This document shows positions 14,966 through 24,145 of a DNA stretch of 49,294 nucleotides, piece after piece. How positions within the stretch are numbered: the stretch's first letter is position 1; each line of letters opens with the position of its first letter. The notes under the pieces were generated by a model. It searched no databases. It was not told where the DNA came from and saw nothing but the letters and a program-made list of their open reading frames with translations. The position numbers and the translations under genes were made by a program. Source of the DNA: Bacteroidota bacterium (GTDB lineage: Bacteria; Bacteroidota; Bacteroidia; Palsa-965); the NCBI GenBank assembly GCA_006218065.1, contig VBWE01000038.1:1-49294 (forward strand), read 5' to 3'.

Positions 14966-17836
14966 ATGAAACACATCCTGCTTTCCGCGCTCCTGCTCGC
15001 TTCCTTCATGTCAACGGCTCAGAAATCCGCTGACCCTTTACCTACTTTCGCCGCCGAGCGGATGGCCGGGCTGCAAAAGAAAAAAATGCTGGAACAGCGC
15101 TCGCTGGTTTCCAATATTGCATTCCGCTCCGTCGGTCCTACGGTGATGAGCGGGCGCGTGGTGGATATTGAAGTCAGTCCTTCCGATCCGACTAATTTTT
15201 TTGTCGCTTATGCTTCCGGCGGACTTTGGTTCACCGACAATAACGGCACGACCTTCCGCCCGCTTTTCGACCAGGAATATTCGATGACGATCGGTGATTT
15301 TGAAGTGGACTGGAGCAACGAAAAAAATCCGGAGATCTGGATCGGCACCGGCGAAGCGAATTCAAGCCGTTCCTCCTACTCCGGCACAGGCATTTACCAC
15401 AGCAAGAATTTCGGGAAAAGCTGGGAACATCTCGGGCTGGAAGAATCGCACCATATCGGCCGCGTGATCAAATGCCAGGGATTTAAAGAACCGGGAACGT
15501 TGCTGGTCGCTTCCATCGGGCATTTATATTCGCCGGGAAAAGACCGCGGCGTTTACAAAACAACCGACGGCGGAAAAACCTGGAAGCAGACCTTATTCGT
15601 GGACGAAAATACGGGCGTGATCGACCTGCAGCAGGATCCGAACAACGCGATGGTTTTTTATGCCTGCACCTGGCACCGCGAACGCCGCGCATGGAATTTC
15701 GTGGAATCGGGAAAAGGTTCGGGGATTTACAAAAGCACGGACGCCGGTGAAACATGGACGCTGATCTCCGGCCCGAAAAGCGGTTTCCCGCAAGGCGAAG
15801 GCATCGGGCGTATCGGTATTTCTGTTTTTTCGGGAACGGAAGGAAATCCGCACACCACGAGCCCGATCCTGTACGCTGTGGTGGACAACCAGACGCCCAG
15901 CCCGGATACTTCGAAACCGGGGGAAGAGAAAGGACTGCAGCCGGATGATTTTAAAAAGATGAGCCGCGAAGCTTTCCTGAAAATCGAAAAAGCGAAACTG
16001 GAAAAGTTCCTGGACGACAATAATTTTCCTGCGAAGTATTCCGCCGATTACATCACGCGCAAAGTCAGGAACAACGAACTGAAACCCGAAGCCCTTTCCG
16101 ATTTCCTGTACGATGCCAACCGCGACCTCTTCAGCACACCGATCACCGGCGCCGAAATTTACCGCAGCGACGATGCCGGCGCCACCTGGCGGAAAATGAA
16201 CGAAAAGGATATCGATAATTTCTTTTTCACCTACGGATACTATTTCGGCAAGATATGGGTCTCGCCCTGGGATGCCAACGAAATTTTCATTGCGGGTGTT
16301 TCACTGAAGCGCAGCGTGGACGGCGGGAAAACATGGAAAAGTATCGACGGCGAAAACCAGCACGGCGACCATCATGCGCTCTGGATCAGTCCCAAACGGC
16401 GTGGGCATCTCATCAACGGGAACGACGGCGGCGTAAATATCAGCTGGGACAACGGTGCTTCCTGGTTCAAGGCGAACACGCCGGCTGTGGGCCAATTTTA
16501 CAGCGTGAACGTGGACTGGGCGAAGCCGTACAACGTGTACGGCGGACTGCAGGACAACGGCGTGTGGATGGGTCCGAGTAATTACGAAGCCGGTCTTGGC
16601 TGGTACGGCACCGGGAAATATCCGTACGAATTTATTTTAGGCGGCGATGGCATGCAGGTACAGGTCGATCCGCGCGATAACAATACGGTTTATACCGGCT
16701 ACCAGTTCGGGAATTATTTCCGTTTGAATAAATCGGAGAACAGCAGCAAGGCGATCAAACCCGCGCATGAACTGGGTGAAAAACCGTTGCGTTTCAGCTG
16801 GCAGGCGCCGATCTGGCTTTCGGTGCATAACAACGACATCGTGTATTTCGGCTCGAACAAGCTGCACCGCTCGCTGAACAAAGGCGACGACTGGAAAACC
16901 GTTTCGGGCGACCTCACGCGCGGGCCGCGTACAAGCGACGTGCCTTTCGGAACGCTGAGCACGATACACGAGTCGCCCATGCGTTTCGGTTTGCTTTACA
17001 CGGGCAGCGACGACGGCTACATCCACCTCTCGCGCGACGGCGGAAATAACTGGATACGCATCAGCGACGCGCTTCCGCAAATGCTGCGCGTGAACCGTGT
17101 GATCGCATCCGCGCACAAGGAAAGCCGCGTATACGCCGCGCTCAGCGGTTTCCAGTGGGATCATTTCGCGCCGTATCTCTATGTTTCGGAAGATTTCGGC
17201 GCCACCTGGACGAAGATCGGGACCGACCTGCCGATGGAACCCGTTAACGTGATCCGCGAAGATCCCGAAAACCCGGACCTGCTTTTCATCGGCACGGATA
17301 ACGGGCTTTATATGAGTCTCGACCGCGGTAAAACGTGCATGCGCATGACGGGCGGGCTTCCCGCGGTAGCCGTCCACGACCTGGTTATTCACCCGCGCGA
17401 TCATGAACTCGTTGTCGGAACACACGGCCGTTCGATCTGGGTTGCAGATATTAAAAATGTGCAGCAGTTGCGCGATACGGTACTCGCCAAAACGCTTTTC
17501 GTTTTCCAGCCGGAAGCGGTGAATATCGGTCCGACCTGGAAACAGGTGGACGGCGACTGGCAGCAGATCAGGGAAGTATCCGCTGAAATCGGTTATTTTT
17601 CGAAGAAAGCGGCCGGCGTTACGATCCGCCTCAAAAATGCCAAGGGTGAAACCCTGAAAGAAATGCCGGACATGGCCGAAGCCGGAGTAAATATGGCCCG
17701 GCTCGATCTGCGCCTGAACAAAGACCCGGACATGAAAAAAGCCTTCCCGGCCGAAGGCGAATACACCGTGGAAATTTCGGACGCACAGGGAACAACTACT
17801 TCTGCCGGTATTCAGTTGAAAAGAAAACAGCGCTGA
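14966..17836 (+). CDS. Secreted sortilin/BNR-type beta-propeller protein
   Basis: 956 residues with a signal peptide (1-18, ending STAQ). The body carries at least six Asp-box (BNR) motifs of the form S-x-D-x-G-x-T-W: TTDGGKTWK, STDAGETWT, SDDAGATWR, SVDGGKTWK, SRDGGNNW, SEDFGATW and SLDRGKT. This predicts one or two VPS10/sortilin-like propellers. A charged non-propeller insertion lies at roughly 310-390. The final 110 residues form a small beta domain (LKNAKGETLKEMPDM, then GEYTVEISDAQG). No T9SS sorting domain is visible at the C terminus. Such proteins are often labelled glycosyl hydrolase, but no sialidase catalytic residues are recognisable, so substrate and activity are unknown. Confidence 0.85.
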   Translation: MKHILLSALLLASFMSTAQKSADPLPTFAAERMAGLQKKKMLEQRSLVSNIAFRSVGPTVMSGRVVDIEVSPSDPTNFFVAYASGGLWFTDNNGTTFRPLFDQEYSMTIGDFEVDWSNEKNPEIWIGTGEANSSRSSYSGTGIYHSKNFGKSWEHLGLEESHHIGRVIKCQGFKEPGTLLVASIGHLYSPGKDRGVYKTTDGGKTWKQTLFVDENTGVIDLQQDPNNAMVFYACTWHRERRAWNFVESGKGSGIYKSTDAGETWTLISGPKSGFPQGEGIGRIGISVFSGTEGNPHTTSPILYAVVDNQTPSPDTSKPGEEKGLQPDDFKKMSREAFLKIEKAKLEKFLDDNNFPAKYSADYITRKVRNNELKPEALSDFLYDANRDLFSTPITGAEIYRSDDAGATWRKMNEKDIDNFFFTYGYYFGKIWVSPWDANEIFIAGVSLKRSVDGGKTWKSIDGENQHGDHHALWISPKRRGHLINGNDGGVNISWDNGASWFKANTPAVGQFYSVNVDWAKPYNVYGGLQDNGVWMGPSNYEAGLGWYGTGKYPYEFILGGDGMQVQVDPRDNNTVYTGYQFGNYFRLNKSENSSKAIKPAHELGEKPLRFSWQAPIWLSVHNNDIVYFGSNKLHRSLNKGDDWKTVSGDLTRGPRTSDVPFGTLSTIHESPMRFGLLYTGSDDGYIHLSRDGGNNWIRISDALPQMLRVNRVIASAHKESRVYAALSGFQWDHFAPYLYVSEDFGATWTKIGTDLPMEPVNVIREDPENPDLLFIGTDNGLYMSLDRGKTCMRMTGGLPAVAVHDLVIHPRDHELVVGTHGRSIWVADIKNVQQLRDTVLAKTLFVFQPEAVNIGPTWKQVDGDWQQIREVSAEIGYFSKKAAGVTIRLKNAKGETLKEMPDMAEAGVNMARLDLRLNKDPDMKKAFPAEGEYTVEISDAQGTTTSAGIQLKRKQR

Positions 17837-17842
17837 TTCCAG

Positions 17843-17865
17843 CCATGTTAAATATTTTAACATGG
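17843..17865 (+). terminator. 3' hairpin after the Asp-box protein gene
   Basis: CCATGTTAA and TTAACATGG are perfect 9-bp arms around a 5-nt loop, 6 nt after the stop codon. There is no T tract, so it may protect the mRNA end rather than terminate. Confidence 0.45.
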
Positions 17866-17958
17866 TATACAAACCAATACTGATAGCCTTTCCGGCAAAA
17901 AGGTTCGAATTGTCCTCTATTTTTTTGAAAAAAAATTTTTTTGCTGAAAAAAGCACGA

Positions 17959-17966
17959 TAAATTTG
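17959..17966 (+). promoter_or_regulatory. Candidate promoter box of a small RNA
   Basis: TAAATTTG matches TAnnTTTG and has no ORF behind it. It is followed within 10 nt by the two-hairpin element described next. Confidence 0.5.
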
Positions 17967-17971
17967 CAGCA

Positions 17972-18047
17972 CTTGCACCGCCCGGTGCAAGAATAATGGC
18001 AAGAAGCGATTTGGGTCGGGGTTACCTTATCGCTCTTGCCTTTTTAT
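17972..18047 (+). ncRNA. Candidate small RNA of about 76 nt, family unknown
   Basis: The element starts just after the promoter box at 17959. Hairpin 1 (17973-17990) has the arms TTGCACC and GGTGCAA with a 4-nt loop. Hairpin 2 (17998-18040) pairs GGCAAGAAGCGAT with ATCGCTCTTGCC, one bulged A, and encloses an 18-nt loop containing GGGTCGGGG. TTTTT follows directly, so hairpin 2 is an intrinsic terminator. Promoter box, compact fold and terminator together make a complete small transcription unit. I do not recognise the class. It could instead be an attenuator remnant, but the nearest downstream start is 200 bp away. Confidence 0.55.
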
Positions 18048-18070
18048 AAGGGTTCCTGTTCCGTTTTTCA

Positions 18071-18162
18071 GAAAATGTAAAATGACAAATTTCAAAGGCA
18101 AAATGTAAAAGTGCCTGCGCCAATCACTTTGACATTTTACATTTGCCATTTTACATAATTTC
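18071..18162. repeat. Intergenic word-built inverted repeat (AAATGACAAATTTC type), copy 1
   Basis: The left arm has TGTAAAATGACAAATTTCAA and GGCAAAATGTAAAAGTG. The right arm has CACTTTGACATTTTACATTT and GCCATTTTACATAATTTC. The arms pair imperfectly because the short words are permuted. The same words occur at 49230-49294. Confidence 0.75.
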
Positions 18163-18230
18163 TCCCCGGAAAGTCCTTCTTTCTTAGCTTTTTTTAGGAA
18201 TCCGAGCCATATACTACCGGCATTCTTCCG

Positions 18231-18238
18231 TATATTTG
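18231..18238 (+). promoter_or_regulatory. Candidate -7 promoter box very close to the BatA-like start
   Basis: TATATTTG matches the consensus but lies only 7 nt before the ATG at 18246, which predicts a leader of a few bases at most. Confidence 0.45.
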
Positions 18239-18245
18239 ACCCTTG

Positions 18246-20369
18246 ATGAAGTTTGTCAATCCGTACTTCCTCTTTGCCCTCTTCTCCCTTGCCATCCCGG
18301 TTATTATTCACCTTTTCAATTTCCGGCGCTTCCGCAAAGTTTACTTTACCAATGTCCGTTTTCTCCGCGAAGTCAAGCAGGAAACACAATCGCGCAACCG
18401 GCTGAAGCATTTACTTGTACTTGCCTGCCGCTGCCTCACACTGATTTTCCTTGTCCTTGCTTTTGCACAGCCCTACCTGCCGGTAAACGACAGCAAAGTC
18501 GTGATCGGGGATAAAGCCGTTAGCATTTACGTGGACAATTCCTTCAGCATGGACGCGGTGAACAAAAGCAATACCGCTTTGCTGAAAGAGGCCAAGGACG
18601 CTGCCGCCGAAATTCTCGACGCCTATAAGCCCACGGATCGTTTCCAGTTGCTCACGAACGATTTTGAAGGCAGGCACCAGCGCTGGGTGAATAAAGAAGA
18701 ATTCCTCGAACTGCTCGAAGAAGTCAAAGCCTCGCCAGCCGTCCGTACGCTTTCCGAAGTAGTTTTACGCCAGCAGGACATGCTTTCGAATGCTGACGGA
18801 ATCCGGTCGAAAAACAAACTGGCATTCCTCGTCTCCGATTTCCAGGAAAGCATCTCGGATTTCAGCAGGATAAAAACGGATACGTCGATCATCGTCCGGC
18901 CGGTTCCCGTGATTGCGCAGAACCGCAACAACGTGTATATCGACTCCTGCTGGTTTTCTTCCCCGGTGAGGCGCGTGAACCAGCAGGAAGCCCTGCATGT
19001 CCGCCTGCGTAGCCGTTCCGACCAGTCGCTGGAAAACGTACCGATGAAACTGTTCATCAACGGGCAGCCCAAAACACCGGGAAGTTTCAGCATCGAAGCG
19101 AATTCGACTACCGATACGGTGATTTTCTTCACGGTCCGGGAACCGGGACTTCAGCAGGCGAAAATCGAGATCAACGATTACCCGGTAACCTTCGATAATT
19201 CGTTCTACTTTTCTTTCGAAGTACTCCGGCATATCCCGGTACTGCATATTCGCCCGGCAGCGGCTGCAGGCGGAACGACGGCCGTAAACTTTGACGCCGG
19301 GAATTACGTGTCCTCACTCATGAGTAGCGACTCCGCTTTCCGGTACACTGCGGTGGATGAAAACAAAATCGACTATGCTTCGCTTTCGGGTTACCGGATG
19401 ATCATTCTCGATAACCTGGACGCGGTATCATCCGGCCTGGGCCAGGAACTGAAAAAATTCGTGCAGACGGGCGGAAGCATTTTTGTTTTTCCTTCGGCGA
19501 AGATCGAACCGCAGGGATACAACGATTTCCTCACCGGCATGAATTGCAATACGTTCGGCAATTTCGATACCACGCGGATTGCGGTGGACAAGATCAACTA
19601 CGATCACCCGCTTTATGCCGGCGTGTTCGAGCGCCGTTCGGGAAATATCGACCTGCCGGTGATCCGCGGACATTATCCGCTGGGACGCAGCGTGCGCACT
19701 ACGCAGGAAGAACTGCTGAAACTGCGCAACGGCGAAATTTTCGCCTGCAGCAATACTTTCGGAAAAGGGAAAGTATATCTCTGCACCGCCCCGCTCGACC
19801 CGGCGTACAGTAATTTTGCGCAGCACGCGGTTTTTGTGCCCACGCTTTACCAGGCCGTCCTGTTCAGCCAGCCGCAGAACGATCTTTTCTACACCATCGG
19901 CAAAAGCGAAAACATCCATCTTCCCGGAGCATTAGCCGGCGGCGATAATGTTTTCCATGCTTCCAACAAGGCCAAAAATTTCGACGTGATTCCCGTCCAC
20001 TCCGTGAGCGAGTCCGGTGTCAGTATCAATTTGCACCGGCAGATCACCGAGCCCGGCAATTACATCATCAAAGCCGGCGAGAAACAGATCAGCGGAATCG
20101 CCTTCAATTACGACCGCAAGGAATCGGATCTCACCGTTTTATCGCCGGAAGACATCAAGAAAAATTACACCGACGCCGGGCTTACGAATTTCTCGCTGGT
20201 GGAAACGGGCGGAAAAGACCTGACTTCCACCCTGGCGGAAATCGATCTCGGTGTTCGTTTATGGAAATGGTGTATCTGGCTCGCGCTGATCTTCCTGCTT
20301 GCCGAAGTGCTTTTACTCCGCCTCTGGAACACACAGAAAAAACCAACTGCAGCTGCAACAACCGCATAA
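18246..20369 (+). CDS. BatA and VWA-like membrane protein
   Basis: 707 residues from the ATG at 18246; a TTG one codon earlier is less likely. The N terminus MKFVNPYFLFALFSLAIPVI, followed by IHLFNFRRFRKVYFTNVRFL, is the BatA N-terminal double-helix signature (about 1-78). A VWA-like domain follows with the MIDAS motif Asp97-Asn-Ser-Phe-Ser101. The middle has beta-sandwich segments and a glutamine-amidotransferase-like region (GYRMIILDNLDAV, VQTGGSIFVFPSA). A final helix lies near residue 680. BatA-like proteins are membrane scaffolds linked to MoxR systems; no moxR is present here. The dihydroorotase homologue starts 3 nt after the stop, so the two are probably one operon. Confidence 0.88.
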   Translation: MKFVNPYFLFALFSLAIPVIIHLFNFRRFRKVYFTNVRFLREVKQETQSRNRLKHLLVLACRCLTLIFLVLAFAQPYLPVNDSKVVIGDKAVSIYVDNSFSMDAVNKSNTALLKEAKDAAAEILDAYKPTDRFQLLTNDFEGRHQRWVNKEEFLELLEEVKASPAVRTLSEVVLRQQDMLSNADGIRSKNKLAFLVSDFQESISDFSRIKTDTSIIVRPVPVIAQNRNNVYIDSCWFSSPVRRVNQQEALHVRLRSRSDQSLENVPMKLFINGQPKTPGSFSIEANSTTDTVIFFTVREPGLQQAKIEINDYPVTFDNSFYFSFEVLRHIPVLHIRPAAAAGGTTAVNFDAGNYVSSLMSSDSAFRYTAVDENKIDYASLSGYRMIILDNLDAVSSGLGQELKKFVQTGGSIFVFPSAKIEPQGYNDFLTGMNCNTFGNFDTTRIAVDKINYDHPLYAGVFERRSGNIDLPVIRGHYPLGRSVRTTQEELLKLRNGEIFACSNTFGKGKVYLCTAPLDPAYSNFAQHAVFVPTLYQAVLFSQPQNDLFYTIGKSENIHLPGALAGGDNVFHASNKAKNFDVIPVHSVSESGVSINLHRQITEPGNYIIKAGEKQISGIAFNYDRKESDLTVLSPEDIKKNYTDAGLTNFSLVETGGKDLTSTLAEIDLGVRLWKWCIWLALIFLLAEVLLLRLWNTQKKPTAAATTA

Positions 20370-20372
20370 CGT

Positions 20373-21629
20373 ATGAAAGTCGTACTTCAGTCCGCACGCA
20401 TCCTCGACCCGCAGTCGCCGCACAACGGCAAAAGCGCCGACCTGCTCATCGAAAACGGCACGATCGTTTCTATCGGGAAAAACCTGACAGGCGACCGGGT
20501 GATTTCATCGGGCAACCTCTGCGTATCGCCCGGCTGGTTCGATCTCCAGGTTGATTTCTGCGACCCGGGAAACGAGCAGAAAGAAACGATTTCCAGCGGC
20601 GCAGCCGCAGCCGCCGCAGGCGGGTTTACGGGCGTACTGCTCATGCCTTCCACGCAGCCCGTTGTACAAAGCAAGTCGGAGATCGAATACCTGCTGCGCA
20701 AAGCGCAGGGACTGCTCACCGATATTTTTCCCGCCGGTGCACTGTCGCACGACCTGCACGGGAAAGACATGGCCGAACTGTACGATATGCATCTTGCCGG
20801 TGCAAAAGCCTTTACCGACGGGCATCTGCCGGTGAGCGACGCCGGCCTGGTCGTACGAACGCTGCTTTATACAAAAACATTCGGCGGAAAAATTTTCGCT
20901 TCCTGTGATGAACACAGCATCTCGCTCGACGGGAAAATGAATGAAGGCCCCACGAGCACCGCACTCGGCCTGAAAGGTATTCCCGCACTTGCCGAAGAAC
21001 TGATGGTGGCGCGCAACATGTACCTCTGCGAATACGCCGGCGCCCCGCTGCATTTCATGAACATTAGTACGGCCCGCTCCGCAGAACTGATCCGCGCCGC
21101 GAAGAAACAGGGACTTCCCGTTACGGCGGCGGTGAATGTATGCAACCTGGCCTGGGACGATTCCGCCCTCCACGATTTTGATACGAACCTGAAAGTAAAT
21201 CCACCGCTCCGCAGCCGCACGGACATCGACGCGCTCCTCGCCGCACTCGCCGACGGAACCATCGACGTGATCACGAGCGATCACCGGCCGGAAGACCCGG
21301 AATCCAAAGTCGTGGAATTCGATCTCGCCGCTTTCGGCATGATCGGGCTGGAAACCGCATTTGCCCTGGCGCGCACTGCCGCACCCAAATTGCCCATCGA
21401 AAAATTAGCCGCGATTTTTTCCGCGAACCCGCGCCGTTTGCTCGGCATAAACGTTCCTTCGGTGAAAGAAGGCGAAACCGCCAACCTCACCGTGTTTGAT
21501 CCCGATATGGAATGGACATTTACAGAGAAAGACATCTGCTCACTCTCGCGGAATACGCCGGCTGTGGGAATGAAATTAAAAGGGAAAGCGCTGGCTGTTG
21601 CCAATAATGGCTTGTGGAATTTTAGCTAA
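20373..21629 (+). CDS. Dihydroorotase-like protein lacking the metal ligands
   Basis: 418 residues of the amidohydrolase superfamily, closest to PyrC of the multifunctional type. Normal dihydroorotases have PGxxDxHxH; here it is PGWFDLQVDF, so both His ligands are replaced (Gln59, Asp61). The later HxHxST-type motif reads LHFMNISTA. TSDHRPED retains the Asp region. This resembles the inactive PyrC-like chains that associate with aspartate carbamoyltransferase, and the degenerate dihydroorotases common in Bacteroidota. A structural role in pyrimidine synthesis is possible; catalysis as a zinc hydrolase looks unlikely. Automated annotation would probably call it pyrC. Confidence 0.88.
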   Translation: MKVVLQSARILDPQSPHNGKSADLLIENGTIVSIGKNLTGDRVISSGNLCVSPGWFDLQVDFCDPGNEQKETISSGAAAAAAGGFTGVLLMPSTQPVVQSKSEIEYLLRKAQGLLTDIFPAGALSHDLHGKDMAELYDMHLAGAKAFTDGHLPVSDAGLVVRTLLYTKTFGGKIFASCDEHSISLDGKMNEGPTSTALGLKGIPALAEELMVARNMYLCEYAGAPLHFMNISTARSAELIRAAKKQGLPVTAAVNVCNLAWDDSALHDFDTNLKVNPPLRSRTDIDALLAALADGTIDVITSDHRPEDPESKVVEFDLAAFGMIGLETAFALARTAAPKLPIEKLAAIFSANPRRLLGINVPSVKEGETANLTVFDPDMEWTFTEKDICSLSRNTPAVGMKLKGKALAVANNGLWNFS

Positions 21630-21643
21630 GTAAAGGTTTAAAC

Positions 21644-21946
21644 TCACCCTTTCATCCTGGCAGGGTCTTGTCTCACATCAAACACATCAGTAACATAAAC
21701 TGTTTTTCCGCTGATGAAATAAATAATCTTGTAATTACCTTCTACAAGATACCTGTGATTTTGCCCAAGTTCAGATAAGTAAGTTTCGACAGATCCCGAA
21801 CGGGGAAATTTCTTCAATTGCAGGATGCGCCTGTAAATTCGTTCTGCTATTCGTTCTGCAAGGGTAATGCTTGCTCCGGTGGCAACCAGGAATAATAAAG
21901 CTTCATTCAAACTTGACTCCGCCTGTTCAGTAACCAGGATTTTCAT
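21644..21946 (-). CDS. ParE/RelE-type toxin
   Basis: 100 residues with the fold signature of type II ParE toxins: an N-terminal EQAESSLNEALLFL helix pair, FPRSGS, the strand NHRYLVEGNYKIIYFISG and the final strand TVYVTDVFDVRQDP. ParE members poison gyrase and RelE members cleave mRNA; the sequence alone does not decide which. The ATG overlaps the end of the upstream antitoxin gene by 4 nt, the standard antitoxin-first coupling. The pair lies 3' of a T9SS cargo gene and is convergent with the dihydroorotase-like gene. Confidence 0.9.
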   Translation of the reverse strand: MKILVTEQAESSLNEALLFLVATGASITLAERIAERIYRRILQLKKFPRSGSVETYLSELGQNHRYLVEGNYKIIYFISGKTVYVTDVFDVRQDPARMKG

Positions 21947-22170
21947 TTCTTCAACGCTGCTTTAGCGCGTTTAAGAAACTCCTCCGGAGGCATCACTTTA
22001 CCCGCCTTGATATCTGCGTTTGATTTCCGCGCACGGCGGATCAGTTTTTCCTTCAGTTCTTCTTCTTTCTGAATCATCTTTTCAAGCAAAGCCATTACAG
22101 CAGCCAGGTCACGCTCTTCGACCTGATCAATATACTTATGAGCACGCTTTCTTAATGTTGCAATTGTCAT
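21943..22170 (-). CDS. Antitoxin of the ParE-type pair
   Basis: I start at the ATG at 22170 (75 residues), giving MTIATLRKRAHKYIDQVEER. An ATG at 22218 would add 16 residues with no family look. The protein is small, charged and helical, with a DLAAVMALLEKM segment and a basic tail FLKRAKAALKK that could wrap the toxin. It lacks a clear ribbon-helix-helix, so the antitoxin call rests mainly on size, order and the 4-nt overlap with the toxin. Confidence 0.75.
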   Translation of the reverse strand: MTIATLRKRAHKYIDQVEERDLAAVMALLEKMIQKEEELKEKLIRRARKSNADIKAGKVMPPEEFLKRAKAALKK

Positions 22171-22220
22171 AACAATCGTCTTTTCTATAAATTTAAATCC
22201 TTCTCCGGATTCATACAAGT

Positions 22221-24143
22221 TTATCTCGCTATAACCACCCGCTTCGTAATCACAGCACCATTCTCTTGCGAAACAAACCGGAACAAATAAACGCCGTTCT
22301 GCAAAGCGGTAAGATCAACATTACCGGTGGAAACAGAACGATCCTGCATCACCAGGCGACCGGAAATATCGTAGCCCGAAAGTGTAAACAATCGGCCGCC
22401 GGTATTGATCTGCAATACATCCTGCACCGGGTTCGGATAAATACTTATGCTGTTTTCATCAGCAGAAACCATATTCACACCAGAAACATCGTCCGTAAAT
22501 CCGAAAAGCGGGCGCATCATCAACGCACCGGGATAAATGGAATTGTACCAGGACGAACCGAGGTTGTAAAAAATCTGGTTCGCTTTATCGGTGTTCAGGT
22601 CGAAACCGATATTGTATTGCGGCGCCACATCCTGCATCATGCCGATATAGAACGTGCCGGAAACAACTACAGTTCCGCTATCTATTGTGTATGTAGTAAA
22701 ACTATTATTCCCTTCCTGGACATACTCGGGAAACTGCGTCATTTGCTGGTACATCACGCTCCCGGGAACATTCCCGTTATTGGCCCAGATCATCAGGCGA
22801 AATGTACAGGGTTGCGGCGCGCAGGTTTCCAGGTTAGTAATAATCGGGTTGAAATACATCTGCACCGCCTTCAGCGTATCCGTTACGCCGGCAGGCAGCG
22901 TAAAACGGTACGCCAGTCGCGCGTACTGCTGGTTTAAACCGTAGCCGGCTTCCGCAGTGCCGTCGTCATACGCATAGTAATTGTAAAAACGCTGGATCGC
23001 ACGAACCGAATCGCGCGAATTGGTCAGACCCGAAGGAACCAGTACGTGATCGATCGTGAAAAACGTACTGTCCGTGGGCTGTGTCATGACCGGGAAACTC
23101 ACGTTGACCGAAACCGGCGGATTGGCGATCGGTGCATACGTATAATAACCCGTTGCATCGAACGGCTGTATCTCGTTGCCGGGACCGCTGGCTGCGTTGT
23201 ACGGATTATTCACGGCAGCAATAATATTTCCCAGGCGATCGCGCACGGTGTATGAATAACTCGCCACCTGGTGCTGCGTGGTATCGTTGTTGCGGATGAA
23301 CAAAGGAGCGGTAGCGGCCATGTGCGGCGGTTTGTAGTGCCAGAAAGGCATCGCCCTCCATTCTGTAAGGAAAGAAGGCATCTCGTAGGTAAAACGGATT
23401 TCAGGAAGCAGCGTATCGTTCATGTTCCTGTTCTTATCGAGTTCCACTTCGTCGAGGTGCCAGTGATCCACGTTGCCGCTGAGCGTGGCGTAATTGCGGA
23501 AACGGAAACGGAATCCTTTTACCATGTAACTGGCGCTGTCGAGCAATACCATCACGCGGTGAAAAGAACTGTCGTTGCTGGACGGATTATATCCTTCCAT
23601 GTACCAAACCCTTTTCCAGGTTGCGCCCCAGGCCGGGATATTGAATTCGAGCAAAAAAGAATCCAGCGCTTCGGGTGCGTTTCCGAGTCCTTCGGGCTGG
23701 TAGTAAAAACTCAGGTAAACGGAATCCGCTACCGACAATGTTCCGAGATCAATCGGTTTGCTCGTAAGATAGTCCGCAGCTCCGCTGCTGGTCGCCCCGG
23801 CTCCGAAATTATACGGGTAACCTACGGCGTTTAATCCTTCGAAAGTAGCCACACCGATATTTTTCGGCGCGCGCGGGTAGGTTTGATTGATGTACACCCA
23901 GGCCTGCTGGTCGGCCCAGCGCGACGTGTCGGGCGTGTACTGGCCGTAATTGAAATCGTCGTGAAAAGGTAGCGCCAGCGTATCGAGCACCACGGGAACC
24001 GTTTGCTGGTTCCGTGCCCGGCTTTGTGCTGCAAGCTCCGCCAGGTGCGGGTTAAACGTAAGTTCTGACAGCTGCTCCTGTGCAAATCCTGCAAAGAAAA
24101 GACAGGCAAGCAAAGCGGGTTTAATATGCTTCATCTTCTTCAA
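22221..24143 (-). CDS. Secreted protein with T9SS type A sorting domain
   Basis: 640 residues. The signal peptide (about 1-21) ends FAGFA-Q. Beta-sandwich regions follow, including LPFHDDFNYGQYTPDTSRWA at about 53-72, a motif seen near the start of many T9SS cargo proteins. The C-terminal 80 residues are a type A sorting domain: SIYPNPVQDVLQI, YDISGRLV, LTALQNGVYLFRF, KRVVIAR. It should be exported by Sec, then moved across the outer membrane by the T9SS and anchored or released. The start lies 2 nt after the PASTA gene stop, so it is in the ligase-PASTA operon. Confidence 0.92.
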   Translation of the reverse strand: MKKMKHIKPALLACLFFAGFAQEQLSELTFNPHLAELAAQSRARNQQTVPVVLDTLALPFHDDFNYGQYTPDTSRWADQQAWVYINQTYPRAPKNIGVATFEGLNAVGYPYNFGAGATSSGAADYLTSKPIDLGTLSVADSVYLSFYYQPEGLGNAPEALDSFLLEFNIPAWGATWKRVWYMEGYNPSSNDSSFHRVMVLLDSASYMVKGFRFRFRNYATLSGNVDHWHLDEVELDKNRNMNDTLLPEIRFTYEMPSFLTEWRAMPFWHYKPPHMAATAPLFIRNNDTTQHQVASYSYTVRDRLGNIIAAVNNPYNAASGPGNEIQPFDATGYYTYAPIANPPVSVNVSFPVMTQPTDSTFFTIDHVLVPSGLTNSRDSVRAIQRFYNYYAYDDGTAEAGYGLNQQYARLAYRFTLPAGVTDTLKAVQMYFNPIITNLETCAPQPCTFRLMIWANNGNVPGSVMYQQMTQFPEYVQEGNNSFTTYTIDSGTVVVSGTFYIGMMQDVAPQYNIGFDLNTDKANQIFYNLGSSWYNSIYPGALMMRPLFGFTDDVSGVNMVSADENSISIYPNPVQDVLQINTGGRLFTLSGYDISGRLVMQDRSVSTGNVDLTALQNGVYLFRFVSQENGAVITKRVVIAR

Positions 24144-24145
24144 AT

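Noticed and set aside
16637-17956. 439-residue open frame on the minus strand
   Set aside because: Antisense to the Asp-box protein, whose motifs and signal peptide are clear.
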